A stretch of 50,361 nt of DNA from an uncultured Alphaproteobacteria bacterium (lineage in GTDB: Bacteria > Pseudomonadota > Alphaproteobacteria > RF32 > CAG-239). Below are positions 41,819-50,322 of this stretch, one piece after another. Position numbers and translations under genes: made by a program. Under the pieces are notes generated by a model that saw only the letters and a list, made by a program, of their open reading frames with translations, searched no databases and had not been told where the DNA came from. How positions within the stretch are numbered: position 1 is the first letter of the stretch; the number at the start of each line of letters is the position of its first letter. The stretch is taken from the NCBI GenBank assembly GCA_944391315.1, contig CALXTD010000012.1:1-50361 (forward strand), written 5' to 3'.

Positions 41819-41837
41819 AATTGGTCATAAAAAATAC

Positions 41838-41868
41838 TTGACTTAGAGTATTATCTAAATGCTAACCT
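41838..41868 (+). promoter_or_regulatory. Promoter with MerR-type dyad upstream of the flavodoxin
   Basis: TTGACT (41838-41843) and TAACCT (41863-41868) are separated by a long 19-bp spacer. TTAGA-N6-TCTAA (41843-41858) is a perfect dyad centred in the spacer. A long spacer with a dyad is the layout activated by MerR-family regulators. No MerR gene is in the window. Confidence 0.45.
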
Positions 41869-41942
41869 TGTGCATTATACGATTTTTTTTAATCAGCAAG
41901 TGGATGAAAGAAGTGGCTAAAACTTTTGAAGGGTAGGTAAAT

Positions 41943-42503
41943 ATGAAAAAGTTATTGATTTTAGTGTGTGGTCTTTTAGCTGGTGGTTTCTCAAGTGCTT
42001 TTGCTCAGGTAAGTGAAGGAGAAAAGGCTATGGAAAATTCAAAAATTCTAATCGCATATTATTCATACAGCGGTAATACCAAAGAGGTGGCCGAAGCTAT
42101 TCAGTCATATATCGGCGGTGATTTGTTTGAAATAAAGACCGAAGGAGAATATCCTGCCGACTACCATGAAATGACTATTCAGGCCAGAAAAGAGATTAAA
42201 GATGGATATCGTCCAAAGCTTGTTTCAAAAATTGATAACATCTCTCAATATGATGTTGTTTTTTTAGGTTCTCCAAACTGGTGGGGCACAATTACGCCGC
42301 AAATCAGCAGTTTTTTGGAAAGTTATAATCTGTCCGGCAAAAAGGTTATTCCGTTCATTACCCATGGAGGCGGCGGTGTGCAAAACACAATTTCTGATAT
42401 GACAAAGCAGTGCAAAGACTGTAACATATTCCAAGATGGATGGAATGGTTATGGAAATCGTACTTCCGGAATAAAAGAATGGCTGGACGGTTTAGCATTG
42501 TAG
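41943..42503 (+). CDS. Exported flavodoxin
   Basis: 186 residues: signal peptide (cleavage near SSAFAQ) and then a flavodoxin of about 155 residues. The FMN phosphate loop is YYSYSGNTKEVAEAI; the isoalloxazine loops are GSPNWWGTITPQISSFLE and FITHGGGGVQN. Flavodoxins are normally cytoplasmic one- or two-electron carriers, so a Sec signal is odd. An ATG at 42030 (MENSKILI), eight bases after AAGGAG, would give a standard-length cytoplasmic flavodoxin. The polyferredoxin gene begins ten bases downstream, a natural electron partner. Confidence 0.9.
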   Translation: MKKLLILVCGLLAGGFSSAFAQVSEGEKAMENSKILIAYYSYSGNTKEVAEAIQSYIGGDLFEIKTEGEYPADYHEMTIQARKEIKDGYRPKLVSKIDNISQYDVVFLGSPNWWGTITPQISSFLESYNLSGKKVIPFITHGGGGVQNTISDMTKQCKDCNIFQDGWNGYGNRTSGIKEWLDGLAL

Positions 42504-42512
42504 AGGATATAG

Positions 42513-43790
42513 ATGAAAAATTATGGCTATTTTTTGCGGTTGGCGCTGGCTTTAGTTGTCGGTGGGTTATCGGTATTGGCTTTTGCCAGTGCTTTTTATC
42601 CGGTAAGACTGCTTGATGTTCAATTTGCGGCATTGTTGCAGCGTTGCTTGGTAGATTTTTCGTTCTTTGCGATTTTGCTCTTTATTGGGCTTGTTTTACT
42701 GACCGTGCTGTTTGGGCGAATTTATTGTTCAACACTTTGTCCTTTGGGGATTTATCAAGAACTCTTAATGCTTGTTTTCCACCGCAAAAATAGCTTGAAG
42801 AAAAATCGTCCTTATAAGTATTTTCTAGCGGCCATTGCCTTTGGAGCGATGATTGGCGGTACGGCTTTTCTGGTTCGTTTGATAGATCCTTACACCTTGT
42901 TTGGTTCGGCTGCGTCGGGGGCGGTTTTCGGCGGCGTTATGTTGGCGCTTCTTGCTATTCTTGTTTGGTTTAAAGGGCGCTGGTTTTGTTCTAATATCTG
43001 TCCGGTGGGGACGGTTTTAGGGGTGATTTCAAAGTTCAGCCTTAACAAAATTTACATGGAAAGCGACAAGTGCATTTCTTGCGGTAAATGTGCGTCAAAG
43101 TGTCCTACCGGCAGTATTGACTTCAAAAGTAAAAGTGTTGACAACGAAACTTGCGTTAAGTGTTTGAATTGCTTAAGAGGTTGTCCAAAAGACGCTATTC
43201 ATTTCGGGATTAAACCGCAGCCTTGTGTTGCGTTCAGTCCCATGCGGCGGAAGCTTTTGGTCGGCGGGGCTGTGGTTGCCGTTTTTGCCTTGGCCGTTAA
43301 AAGCGGGGTTTCTTTAGGCAAAACCGTTGCGGCAAAGGTTAAGAAAGTTATTTTGCCGGCCGGAAGTGGTAAACCCGAAGATTTTGCCAATCGTTGCCTT
43401 AACTGCAATCTTTGTGTTCAGAATTGTCCGATGAAGATTATAAAGAAGTCAAATGCTGATTATCCGGCAGTGCATCTTGATTATACGGACAGTTTTTGTG
43501 ATTATAACTGCCATAAATGTTCTGAAGTTTGTCCTTCGGGGGCTATCAAGAAAATATCCCTCGCTGAAAAGCAAAAGACGCAAATCGGGCTGGCTCATAT
43601 TGACGAAGACTATTGCGCTAAGTGTGGTTTGTGCGTGCGAAAATGTCCTCGTCAGGCCATAACGAAAGAGAAGGGGGCTTTCCCAATCATTCATGCTGAT
43701 AGTTGTATTGGTTGCGGTGCCTGCAAAGTGGCCTGTCCGGTTGAGGCTATTAAAATTATGGCAGTTGGGGCGCAACGTATTTTGAAATAA
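42513..43790 (+). CDS. NapH-NapG-like fused membrane polyferredoxin with internal twin-arginine segment
   Basis: 425 residues. The N-terminal half resembles NapH/YccM: four or so spans with YCSTLCP (72-76) and FCSNICP (159-163) at membrane edges, then two 4Fe-4S motifs at C187-C197 and C214-C224. Residues 242-262 read SPMRRKLLV plus a hydrophobic run, like a Tat signal in mid-protein. After it, [21 protein letters not shown] resembles the start of NapG/MauM, followed by four cysteine clusters near 295-305, 329-340, 368-378 and 398-408. In Nap, NapH and NapG are separate and pass quinol electrons to the periplasm. Here they are fused, with tatA and tatC just downstream. GAGGA precedes the ATG. 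Confidence 0.85.
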   Translation: MKNYGYFLRLALALVVGGLSVLAFASAFYPVRLLDVQFAALLQRCLVDFSFFAILLFIGLVLLTVLFGRIYCSTLCPLGIYQELLMLVFHRKNSLKKNRPYKYFLAAIAFGAMIGGTAFLVRLIDPYTLFGSAASGAVFGGVMLALLAILVWFKGRWFCSNICPVGTVLGVISKFSLNKIYMESDKCISCGKCASKCPTGSIDFKSKSVDNETCVKCLNCLRGCPKDAIHFGIKPQPCVAFSPMRRKLLVGGAVVAVFALAVKSGVSLGKTVAAKVKKVILPAGSGKPEDFANRCLNCNLCVQNCPMKIIKKSNADYPAVHLDYTDSFCDYNCHKCSEVCPSGAIKKISLAEKQKTQIGLAHIDEDYCAKCGLCVRKCPRQAITKEKGAFPIIHADSCIGCGACKVACPVEAIKIMAVGAQRILK

Positions 43791-43801
43791 AGGAGATTAA
43801 A

Positions 43802-44011
43802 ATGTCATTAGGTTTAACGGAAATTGCTCTTATTTTGGTTGTTATTCTTATTTTATTTGGCGGAAAGCGTATTCCGGAATTGGCCAAAGCTCTCGGTAAA
43901 GCGCAATATGAGTATAAAAAAGCCAAAGAAATGTTACAGAATGAGGCAAAAGATTTGAAAGATACGGTGGAAAAAGCCGCTGAAGCAGAAGAAAAAAAGT
44001 CTGAGAAGTAA
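43802..44011 (+). CDS. tatA: Sec-independent translocase protein TatA
   Basis: 69 residues: a short N-terminal span ([13 protein letters not shown]), the conserved F-G-x-K-x-x-P hinge ([16 protein letters not shown]) and an amphipathic then charged helix. TatA forms the oligomer that lets folded proteins cross. No tatB lies beside it, so this copy may do both jobs as in minimal TatAC systems. AAGGAG before the ATG, eleven bases after the polyferredoxin stop. Confidence 0.93.
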   Translation: MSLGLTEIALILVVILILFGGKRIPELAKALGKAQYEYKKAKEMLQNEAKDLKDTVEKAAEAEEKKSEK

Positions 44012-44014
44012 CTT

Positions 44015-44716
44015 ATGGAAGACCAAGACGAAAGTCTGATAACGCATCTTGAAGCCTTGCGATCAATGCTGATAAGGTGCTTTGTTGCTTTGGGCGTTGG
44101 ACTGGTGCCATTGTTTTTTGCTGCGCCTTATGTTATCAATCTTTTGATAAAAGTTCTTATTGGTGAAAATGATGTGTCTTTTAACTATTTTTCGCCGATG
44201 GAAGTTTTTATTTTGCAGATAAAAGTGGCGGTTGTTTTAGACTTTTTATGTTGTTTCCCTTATATTGCACGGCAAATTTGGCGGTTTATTTTGCCGGCGC
44301 TGTATGATAATGAGCGGAAATTTATAAAGTCTATGGTTTTTCTTTCCTCTGCCTTATTTATTATTGGCGTTTTGTTTTGCGTTTTTTTTATATTGCCGCT
44401 GATTATTTCCTTTGGTATCAGTTTTTCAACGCCGGATATAAAGGCAATGTTCGGGATTTCTAATGTTATTAGCTTGTCTTTGTGGTTGGGCGTTGTTTTT
44501 GGGCTTATGTTTCAGTTTCCTGTAGTGACTTATTCCTTAATTCGGTCAGGAATGGTTTCTTATCAAGCTGTTAAAAGCAAGCGGTCTTATGTTTTTGTGG
44601 CGATTTTGATTATTGCCGGTATCTTAACGCCGCCGGATATAGTTAGCCAGTTGATGCTCACCATTCCGACTTATTTGTTGTTTGAATTAGGCTTGTGGAT
44701 GGCAAGACATAAGTAA
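44015..44716 (+). CDS. tatC: Sec-independent translocase protein TatC
   Basis: 233 residues and six hydrophobic segments. The N-terminal LITHLEALRSMLIRCF and the loop CFPYIARQIWRFILPALYDNERKF are TatC hallmarks that recognise twin-arginine signals. A little shorter than E. coli TatC (258). It starts three bases after the tatA stop. Its natural client here is the adjacent polyferredoxin. Whether the genome has another Tat operon cannot be seen from this window. Confidence 0.94.
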   Translation: MEDQDESLITHLEALRSMLIRCFVALGVGLVPLFFAAPYVINLLIKVLIGENDVSFNYFSPMEVFILQIKVAVVLDFLCCFPYIARQIWRFILPALYDNERKFIKSMVFLSSALFIIGVLFCVFFILPLIISFGISFSTPDIKAMFGISNVISLSLWLGVVFGLMFQFPVVTYSLIRSGMVSYQAVKSKRSYVFVAILIIAGILTPPDIVSQLMLTIPTYLLFELGLWMARHK

Positions 44717-44935
44717 AATTTGGTTATTTTTTTCTTGCTTGTTTGGGGCGTTTTATTTTTTTTGATGACGAGAACGGTTGGTACGTTCTTATCAGTCGAT
44801 ACATGTTTGGTGTTTGACATACTTTTATGCAGTGAATGTTTAGCTTTTTGTTGTGTATAAATTTGAATGTTTTTTTGGGGATCGGTTCTTTTTGTTTAAT
44901 ATATATCGTAAATTTTATAACAAGTATAGACGTCG
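44717..44935 (+). other. Gap of about 220 bp, promoter-like and hairpin elements only
   Basis: AGAACG/CGTTCT (44771-44789) forms a 6-bp hairpin without a T-run. TTGACA (44814-44819), 17 bp, TGTTTA (44837-44842) is promoter-like. A 31-codon frame at 44765 has no support. The start of a different frame near 44892 reads FNIYRKFYNKYRRRWVAKYL, possibly a leftover of an envelope gene's N-terminus. Confidence 0.35.
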
Positions 44936-45274
44936 TTGGGTTGCAAAATATTTAAATCAACAACTACGGTTGGTGAAGGATTTGGCAACGTTTTGTTAGA
45001 AGCACAAACCGTCGGAACATTAGCGATTTCCTCGGATGTTAAGTCAGGGCCGGCCGAGATTTTGATGAATGGGGAGGCAGGTGTGCTGTTTGAACCGCGT
45101 AATTATCAGCAGTTGGCGCAGATTATGGAAGATGTTATTCAACATAAAGAAAAATATCAATCTAAAATTGATTGTGCTACGCAAAATTTGAGTCGTTTTG
45201 ATGCCAAGCTGATTGTGCAAGAGCTGCTTAATCAGATTGATATCTTAAAAAAAGAAAAAGAACAAGTCCTTTGA
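44936..45274 (+). pseudogene. C-terminal remnant of a GT4 glycosyltransferase
   Basis: About 105 residues: VGEGFGNVLLEAQTVGTLAISS and GPAEILMNGEAGVLFEPRN correspond to the donor-binding end of a GT4 enzyme (E-G-F-G-N-x-x-x-E-A). The other 250 or so residues of a normal enzyme are missing and upstream sequence is not in frame. The only starts are weak and lie after the promoter-like element, so translation is doubtful. It probably marks a deletion next to the tat genes. Confidence 0.7.
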
Positions 45275-45294
45275 TGGGATTTGTTCTTTTTTGT
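45259..45294. terminator. Bidirectional terminator
   Basis: AAGAACAAGTCC (45259-45270) pairs with GGATTTGTTCTT (45277-45288, one G-U); A-run on the left and T-run on the right. It serves the remnant and the minus-strand gene at 45301. Confidence 0.8.
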
Positions 45295-45300
45295 TGTGTT

Positions 45301-45585
45301 TCATCTTTGAGCAAGTCGTCGGCGGACTTCCTCTTCAATCATTTTTTGTCTTTCTTTAGTGCACCATTTAGGGGTCTTTTTAGCAAGTTGGTTGACGGTG
45401 CCAAGGCCTAAGTCTGATAAACCCTGTAAATACTTTTGGTATTCGGCATCTTCTTTTTCTTTGGCTTTGTGTTGTTTGCGTTTTTCATACCGGCAAGTAA
45501 TCAGGTAACCGATGTATGCAATTAAGCAAGCTCCTAAGGCGGACAAGAATAACATCCCGACAATTGTGTAAAAGTCTTTAATCAT
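45301..45585 (-). CDS. Small single-span membrane protein
   Basis: 94 residues: one N-terminal membrane span (IVGMLFLSALGACLIAYIGYLI), then CRYEKRKQHKAKEKEDAEYQ, a charged helix, and a basic C-terminus (MIEEEVRRRLAQR). It would have a short outside end and a cytoplasmic tail. No family recognised. A terminator lies at its end and it is divergent from macA. Probably real by its composition and layout. Confidence 0.55.
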   Translation of the reverse strand: MIKDFYTIVGMLFLSALGACLIAYIGYLITCRYEKRKQHKAKEKEDAEYQKYLQGLSDLGLGTVNQLAKKTPKWCTKERQKMIEEEVRRRLAQR

Positions 45586-45738
45586 AATAGTTTGTTTTTT
45601 ATAGATTAATAATAAATTTGTGGATTGATAATATTCTATTTTGTTATTTTGTCAATAAGTTTAATGATTTTATTTTTTTTGAACTTTTTTTAATTTTTCT
45701 TCGTTTATAAGGTTGTATGGATTAATTATGTTGAAAAA

Positions 45739-46929
45739 ATGAAAGTTTTTAAAATGTTTTCGTTTGTTTCTAAGAAAGTTTTATTGTTAACTTTATTGGT
45801 TTTTGCCGCTTTTCCGGCATATGCTTATTTTTTTAGTTCCGGTGATGATGTCTCTTATATTACAGAGCCGGTCAAACGGCAAAATATTGAAAAGGTTGTG
45901 AATGCAACCGGTGAGGTTCGTGCCAGCGAATTGGTTACCGTCGGTGCTCAGGCTTCGGGTAAAATTGAGAAGCTTCACGTGATTATTGGGCAAAATGTTA
46001 AAAAAGGTGATTTAATTGCCGAAATTGATTCGACAACTCAAAAGAATGATGTCGAAATCAACAAATCGCGTCTTAGCAGTTATCAGGCACAACTTAATGC
46101 GGCTAAAGTTTCTCTCGATGTGGCAAAAAAACAATATGACCGTATGTCGGCTTTGAAAAAGAAAAATGCTGCTTCTGCCGAAGATTTGGAAAATGCTCAA
46201 GACTCTTATGAAACGGCAAAATCTCGGGTGACCGAACTTGAAGCTAATATTAAAGAAACCGAAATTTCTTTAAGTACGGCAGAGACAAATTTGGGCTATA
46301 CCAAAATTACGGCACCGCTTGACGGAACTATCGTGTCTATTCCGGTTAAAGAAGGGCAAACAGTAAACGCTGCCATGAACACGCCGACCATTGTGCAGAT
46401 TGCTGATTTGAGCCAAATGGAAATTCTTATTGAAATTTCAGAAGGTGATATTGCTAATATTAAACCCGGTGTTAAGGTGACTTATTCGGTCTTGGCTAAT
46501 CTAAATTCTTCTTTTGAAACAACGTTAAAATCTATTGACCCAGGGTTAACCTTATTAACAAACGGCGAGTATACCGAGGTTGTGGGTTCCAGTGAAGCAA
46601 TTTATTACTATGGGCGCTTGAATGTGCCAAATCCCGACGGGTTGCTTCGTATCGGTATGACCACCCAAAACGTGATTTATGTCGATAGTGCAGAAAATGT
46701 TTTGACGGTTCCGGTGACTGCCGTTAAGCATGAAGGAAATGAAAAATATGTTGAAATCTTGACGCAAAACGGTGCGTTTAAACGGGATGTTGAGACGGGT
46801 GTTTCTGATGGGTTGAATATTGAAGTTAAAAGCGGGCTTAATGAAGGGGACAAAGTTATTATTGCCAAGATGTCTTCCTCTGAAATTTCTGACAAAGCTG
46901 CAAGTACAAAAGGTCCGAGGAGATTCTAG
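45739..46929 (+). CDS. macA: MacA-like periplasmic adaptor of tripartite efflux
   Basis: 396 residues. An N-terminal signal anchor (about 13-31) leads to the adaptor core: ITEPVKRQNIEKVVNATGEV, then a split lipoyl domain (GKIEKLHVIIGQNVKKGDLIAEID and TNLGYTKITAPLDGTIVSI). A long coiled-coil hairpin lies between (about 105-185), and a beta-barrel and membrane-proximal domain follow. It bridges the inner-membrane ABC protein and the outer-membrane duct. The stop is two bases before macB. No promoter stands out in the 150-bp AT-rich gap from the minus gene. Confidence 0.92.
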   Translation: MKVFKMFSFVSKKVLLLTLLVFAAFPAYAYFFSSGDDVSYITEPVKRQNIEKVVNATGEVRASELVTVGAQASGKIEKLHVIIGQNVKKGDLIAEIDSTTQKNDVEINKSRLSSYQAQLNAAKVSLDVAKKQYDRMSALKKKNAASAEDLENAQDSYETAKSRVTELEANIKETEISLSTAETNLGYTKITAPLDGTIVSIPVKEGQTVNAAMNTPTIVQIADLSQMEILIEISEGDIANIKPGVKVTYSVLANLNSSFETTLKSIDPGLTLLTNGEYTEVVGSSEAIYYYGRLNVPNPDGLLRIGMTTQNVIYVDSAENVLTVPVTAVKHEGNEKYVEILTQNGAFKRDVETGVSDGLNIEVKSGLNEGDKVIIAKMSSSEISDKAASTKGPRRF

Positions 46930-46931
46930 CC

Positions 46932-48872
46932 ATGGAAATTTTGGAGCTGCATAACATCAATAAGTTTTTTGGGCAGGACAAAAATCGGGTTCATGTTCTG
47001 AAAAACATAAATTTATCAATAGAAAAGGGTGACTTTGTGGCCATAATCGGGCAGTCCGGTTCAGGAAAATCAACCCTGATGAACATTATCGGTTGTTTGG
47101 ATACGCCAACCTCCGGTTCTTATAAAATCAATAAGACCGAAGTTGGGAAAATGTCACGCAATCAGCTGGCTGAGCTTCGGTGCAAAACTTTTGGCTTTAT
47201 TTTTCAGCGCTACAATTTATTAAGCAGTCTTAATGCTCGTGAAAATGCTGCTCTTCCTGCGATTTATCTTGGAATGGGTGAGGGCGAGCGCAACAGTCGT
47301 GCCGTTGAGCTCTTGAAAAAGCTCGAACTTTCAACCAAGCTGGGAAACAAGCCAAACGAGTTGTCCGGTGGTCAGCAACAACGCGTTAGTATTGCTCGTG
47401 CTTTGATGAATGGTGGTGAAATTATTCTTGCTGATGAGCCAACCGGTGCTCTTGATTCCAAAAGCGGTGAAATGGTGATGGAGATTATTAAAAATCTGCA
47501 TAAACAAGGACACACAATCATTCTTGTTACCCATGACAGCAAAATTGCCGCGCAGGCCAGCCGCATTATTGAAATTAAAGATGGTGAGATTGTCGCCGAC
47601 GAGCGCAAGGCTTCGGAATTTTATGAAATTGAAAATAGTGTGCCTGAGGTTAAGAAAAGCAAGTTTGATATTTTTAAGTATCGTTTTGCCGAATCTTTTT
47701 CGATGTCTATTCACGCTATATTAGCCAACAAAATGCGGTCTTTATTAACGATGCTCGGTATTATTATCGGTATTGCTTCCGTTGTGTCGGTGGTGGCGCT
47801 TGGTAATGCATCTCAGGCCAAAATTATGGAGCAGATTAATTCTATGGGAACCAATACCATTGATATTATGCCCGGTACCGGCTTTGGTGATATGCGTTCA
47901 GGCAAAGTTAAAACACTTAAGGTCAGTGATTCTGATTATCTTAGCCGCCAAGGGTTTATTGATAATTCAACCCCGAGCGTTTCAGCCAGCGGTACTCTTG
48001 TTTATGCTAATACCTCTGCAACGGCGCAGCTTAAAGGCGTTGGCTCTTCCTTCTTTGAAGTTAAAGGCAAAAATATTGCTCTTGGGCGCATTTTTACTCA
48101 AGATGAGGTGAATAATATTGCATCAGTCGCGGTGATAGATCATAACACTTTAGAAGAAATTTTTTCGGACAATCCAAATCCTATCGGCGAAATTATTATC
48201 TTTAACAAAAAGCCTTTGCGGGTTATCGGCGTGACCGAAGAAGAAAATAATGCCGGTCCGAACTCTGATTCAATGAATATCTGGGTGCCTTATACCACGG
48301 CGATGTATAAAATTAACGGAAGTACCGATATAAATTCAATTACCGTTAAGGTTTCCGATGCTGTTAATTCTCAAGTTGCCGAAGAGAGTATTGAAAATAT
48401 TTTGACCTCTCTTCATGGGCAGAAAGACTTTTTTATGATTAACAGCGACAGTATTAAGCAAACGGTTGAGAGTGCAACAAATACCATGAAGCTCTTAATC
48501 GCCAGCATTGCCGTTATTTCTCTTGTGGTCGGTGGTATCGGTGTGATGAATATTATGTTGGTTTCAGTCACCGAGCGTACCAAAGAAATCGGCATCCGTA
48601 TGGCGATCGGTGCTAAGCAAGAAGATATTTTGCAACAATTTCTGATTGAGGCGATTTTAATCTGTCTGGTCGGAGGTTTTATGGGTGTTGCTTTATCTAT
48701 GCTTATCGGCTTGGGCTTTAACACTTTTTCAGAAGATTTCGGAATGATTTTTTCAACTGCGTCAATCGTTTTGGCTTTGGTTTGTTCTTCGGCAATTGGC
48801 ATCATCTTTGGATATATGCCGGCGAAAAACGCCTCTAACCTTAACCCGATTGATGCTTTGGCGAGTGAATAA
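46932..48872 (+). CDS. macB: MacB-like ABC transporter, fused ATPase and permease
   Basis: 646 residues. The ATPase comes first: Walker A GQSGSGKST (40-48), signature LSGGQQQR (144-151), Walker B IILADEPTGALD (164-175) and the switch histidine in VTHD. A first span at about 260-285 (MLGIIIGIASVVSVVALG) opens a large periplasmic domain; three more spans end the protein, with MLVSVTERTKEIGIRMAIGAKQ between. This is the MacB topology: it drives periplasmic substrates such as lipopeptides, enterotoxins or macrolides through TolC. The exact cargo is unknown. GAGGAG lies before the ATG. Confidence 0.94.
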   Translation: MEILELHNINKFFGQDKNRVHVLKNINLSIEKGDFVAIIGQSGSGKSTLMNIIGCLDTPTSGSYKINKTEVGKMSRNQLAELRCKTFGFIFQRYNLLSSLNARENAALPAIYLGMGEGERNSRAVELLKKLELSTKLGNKPNELSGGQQQRVSIARALMNGGEIILADEPTGALDSKSGEMVMEIIKNLHKQGHTIILVTHDSKIAAQASRIIEIKDGEIVADERKASEFYEIENSVPEVKKSKFDIFKYRFAESFSMSIHAILANKMRSLLTMLGIIIGIASVVSVVALGNASQAKIMEQINSMGTNTIDIMPGTGFGDMRSGKVKTLKVSDSDYLSRQGFIDNSTPSVSASGTLVYANTSATAQLKGVGSSFFEVKGKNIALGRIFTQDEVNNIASVAVIDHNTLEEIFSDNPNPIGEIIIFNKKPLRVIGVTEEENNAGPNSDSMNIWVPYTTAMYKINGSTDINSITVKVSDAVNSQVAEESIENILTSLHGQKDFFMINSDSIKQTVESATNTMKLLIASIAVISLVVGGIGVMNIMLVSVTERTKEIGIRMAIGAKQEDILQQFLIEAILICLVGGFMGVALSMLIGLGFNTFSEDFGMIFSTASIVLALVCSSAIGIIFGYMPAKNASNLNPIDALASE

Positions 48873-48873
48873 C

Positions 48874-50238
48874 ATGAGAAAAAATGCTTTACATATTGTG
48901 CTTTTAACGACCACTCTTTTAATGTCGGCCGGTTGTGCTACTTTTCAGCCTTATCCGACGACGGTGGCCGATGAGCTTAATTATACACGTAGTGTACAAG
49001 AAAAATATAAGGCCAATGCCGAATGGTGGACAGCTTATAACAATGCGGAACTTAATCAATTGGTCGAAACGGCGCTTGCTAATAATCCGGATTATCTGAA
49101 AGCGGCAATCGCTATTAATCAAGAGCTCTATCGGCTTAATTTAACCAACGCCGATTTGTTTCCGACCTTGTCCGGCGGAGTAAGTGCTTCAAGCCAACGG
49201 CAGATTGATACGCATGATAATTTTGCGGATAATTTTTCGGGCGAACTCGGCCTAAGTTATGAAGTCGATCTTTATGGCAAAATCCGTGATTTGAATGATG
49301 CTCAAGCGCTTGAATATCAGGCAACTATTTTGGATAAAGAAACGGCCAAGCTTGCTCTTATCAATAGTGTTGTTGATTTGTATTTTAATTTGGAATATTT
49401 GAGCAACACGATTGGTGTTACCCAAAGTAATATTAAAATGTATGAGGATATTAAAAACATTGCCGAAGCGAAATATAAAACAGGGAAGGCGGATAATGTT
49501 GAGTTTTTGGAAGCCAAGCAAAGCTTGTTGTCCGAGCAAAATCGCTTGATTGAGCTTGAAACCCAATTTAAAGAAATGGAGTCAAATCTTAAAAACATTC
49601 TCAATACACGTCAAGAAGAAGCTCTTAATTTGAAATTTGGCGACATTCTTGACCAAAAGACGCTTGGGGTTAATCTTGATGTGCCGCTTTCGGTTTTGGC
49701 TAATCGTCCTGATTTGTTGGCCAGTCAATATCGCTTGGAAAAAAGTTTCAAAACCCTTGAGGCTGAAAACAAAAACTGGTATCCGAGTGTTTCTTTGCGT
49801 ACGGCATTATCGTCATCTTCCAATAAAGCGCGGTCAACCTTTGATGTGCCGTTTGTTATGGGAAGTGTTTCCGTTGATTTGCCGTTTTTGGACTGGACAC
49901 GCGTTAAAAACAATATAAAAACTTCGGAAGCGGACTATCAAATTGCTTTTATTGACTTTAATGATACGCTTAATCAGGCGGTTAATGAAGTGGGATATTT
50001 CTATTTTGCTTATGAAAAATCTACTCAGAGTTTTGATAATATCAATGAAAATTATCAAAATTCGACCGAGATTACGCAATATTATAAAGAGCGCTATAAT
50101 AACGGAAAAATCGAATTTCGTGATTATCTGCAGGCTCTTTACAGTGAAAATTCTCTGCGTAAAAGTCTAATTCAGCAGAAATATCAGATCATTAAATATG
50201 AAAACTATATCTATAAAGCTATGGCCGGAAGATATTAG
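48874..50238 (+). CDS. TolC/NodT-family outer-membrane efflux lipoprotein
   Basis: 454 residues from the ATG at 48874; a longer in-frame start inside macB is not used. A signal with lipobox LMSAGC places the lipidated Cys at residue 21. Two outer-membrane-factor repeats follow: YNNAELNQLVETALANNPDY in the first half and VLANRPDLLASQYRLEKSFK in the second, with long coiled helices and YEVDLYGKIRD, a conserved NodT-type block. It is the outer-membrane duct of the macAB pump and begins one base after the macB stop. A terminator closes the operon. Confidence 0.93.
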   Translation: MRKNALHIVLLTTTLLMSAGCATFQPYPTTVADELNYTRSVQEKYKANAEWWTAYNNAELNQLVETALANNPDYLKAAIAINQELYRLNLTNADLFPTLSGGVSASSQRQIDTHDNFADNFSGELGLSYEVDLYGKIRDLNDAQALEYQATILDKETAKLALINSVVDLYFNLEYLSNTIGVTQSNIKMYEDIKNIAEAKYKTGKADNVEFLEAKQSLLSEQNRLIELETQFKEMESNLKNILNTRQEEALNLKFGDILDQKTLGVNLDVPLSVLANRPDLLASQYRLEKSFKTLEAENKNWYPSVSLRTALSSSSNKARSTFDVPFVMGSVSVDLPFLDWTRVKNNIKTSEADYQIAFIDFNDTLNQAVNEVGYFYFAYEKSTQSFDNINENYQNSTEITQYYKERYNNGKIEFRDYLQALYSENSLRKSLIQQKYQIIKYENYIYKAMAGRY

Positions 50239-50259
50239 AAGAAAACGATTTTTAGTTTT

Positions 50260-50289
50260 GACCTCTCATTATTTGTGAGAGGTCTTTTT
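50260..50289 (+). terminator. Rho-independent terminator of the efflux operon
   Basis: GACCTCTCA (50260-50268) pairs perfectly with TGAGAGGTC (50276-50284), then five T. Confidence 0.9.
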
Positions 50290-50295
50290 GTAACA

Positions 50296-50322
50296 AGAAA
50301 ACTACCGGCTAGGCCGGTAGTT
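50296..50322 (-). terminator. Terminator of a minus-strand gene beyond the window
   Basis: AACTACCGGC (50300-50309) pairs perfectly with GCCGGTAGTT (50313-50322). On the minus strand it is followed by TTTTCTTG, so it probably ends a gene located to the right. Confidence 0.6.

Noticed and set aside
44765..44860. 31-codon cysteine-containing frame after tatC
   Set aside because: No ribosome site, overlaps a promoter-like element, and short enough to be chance.
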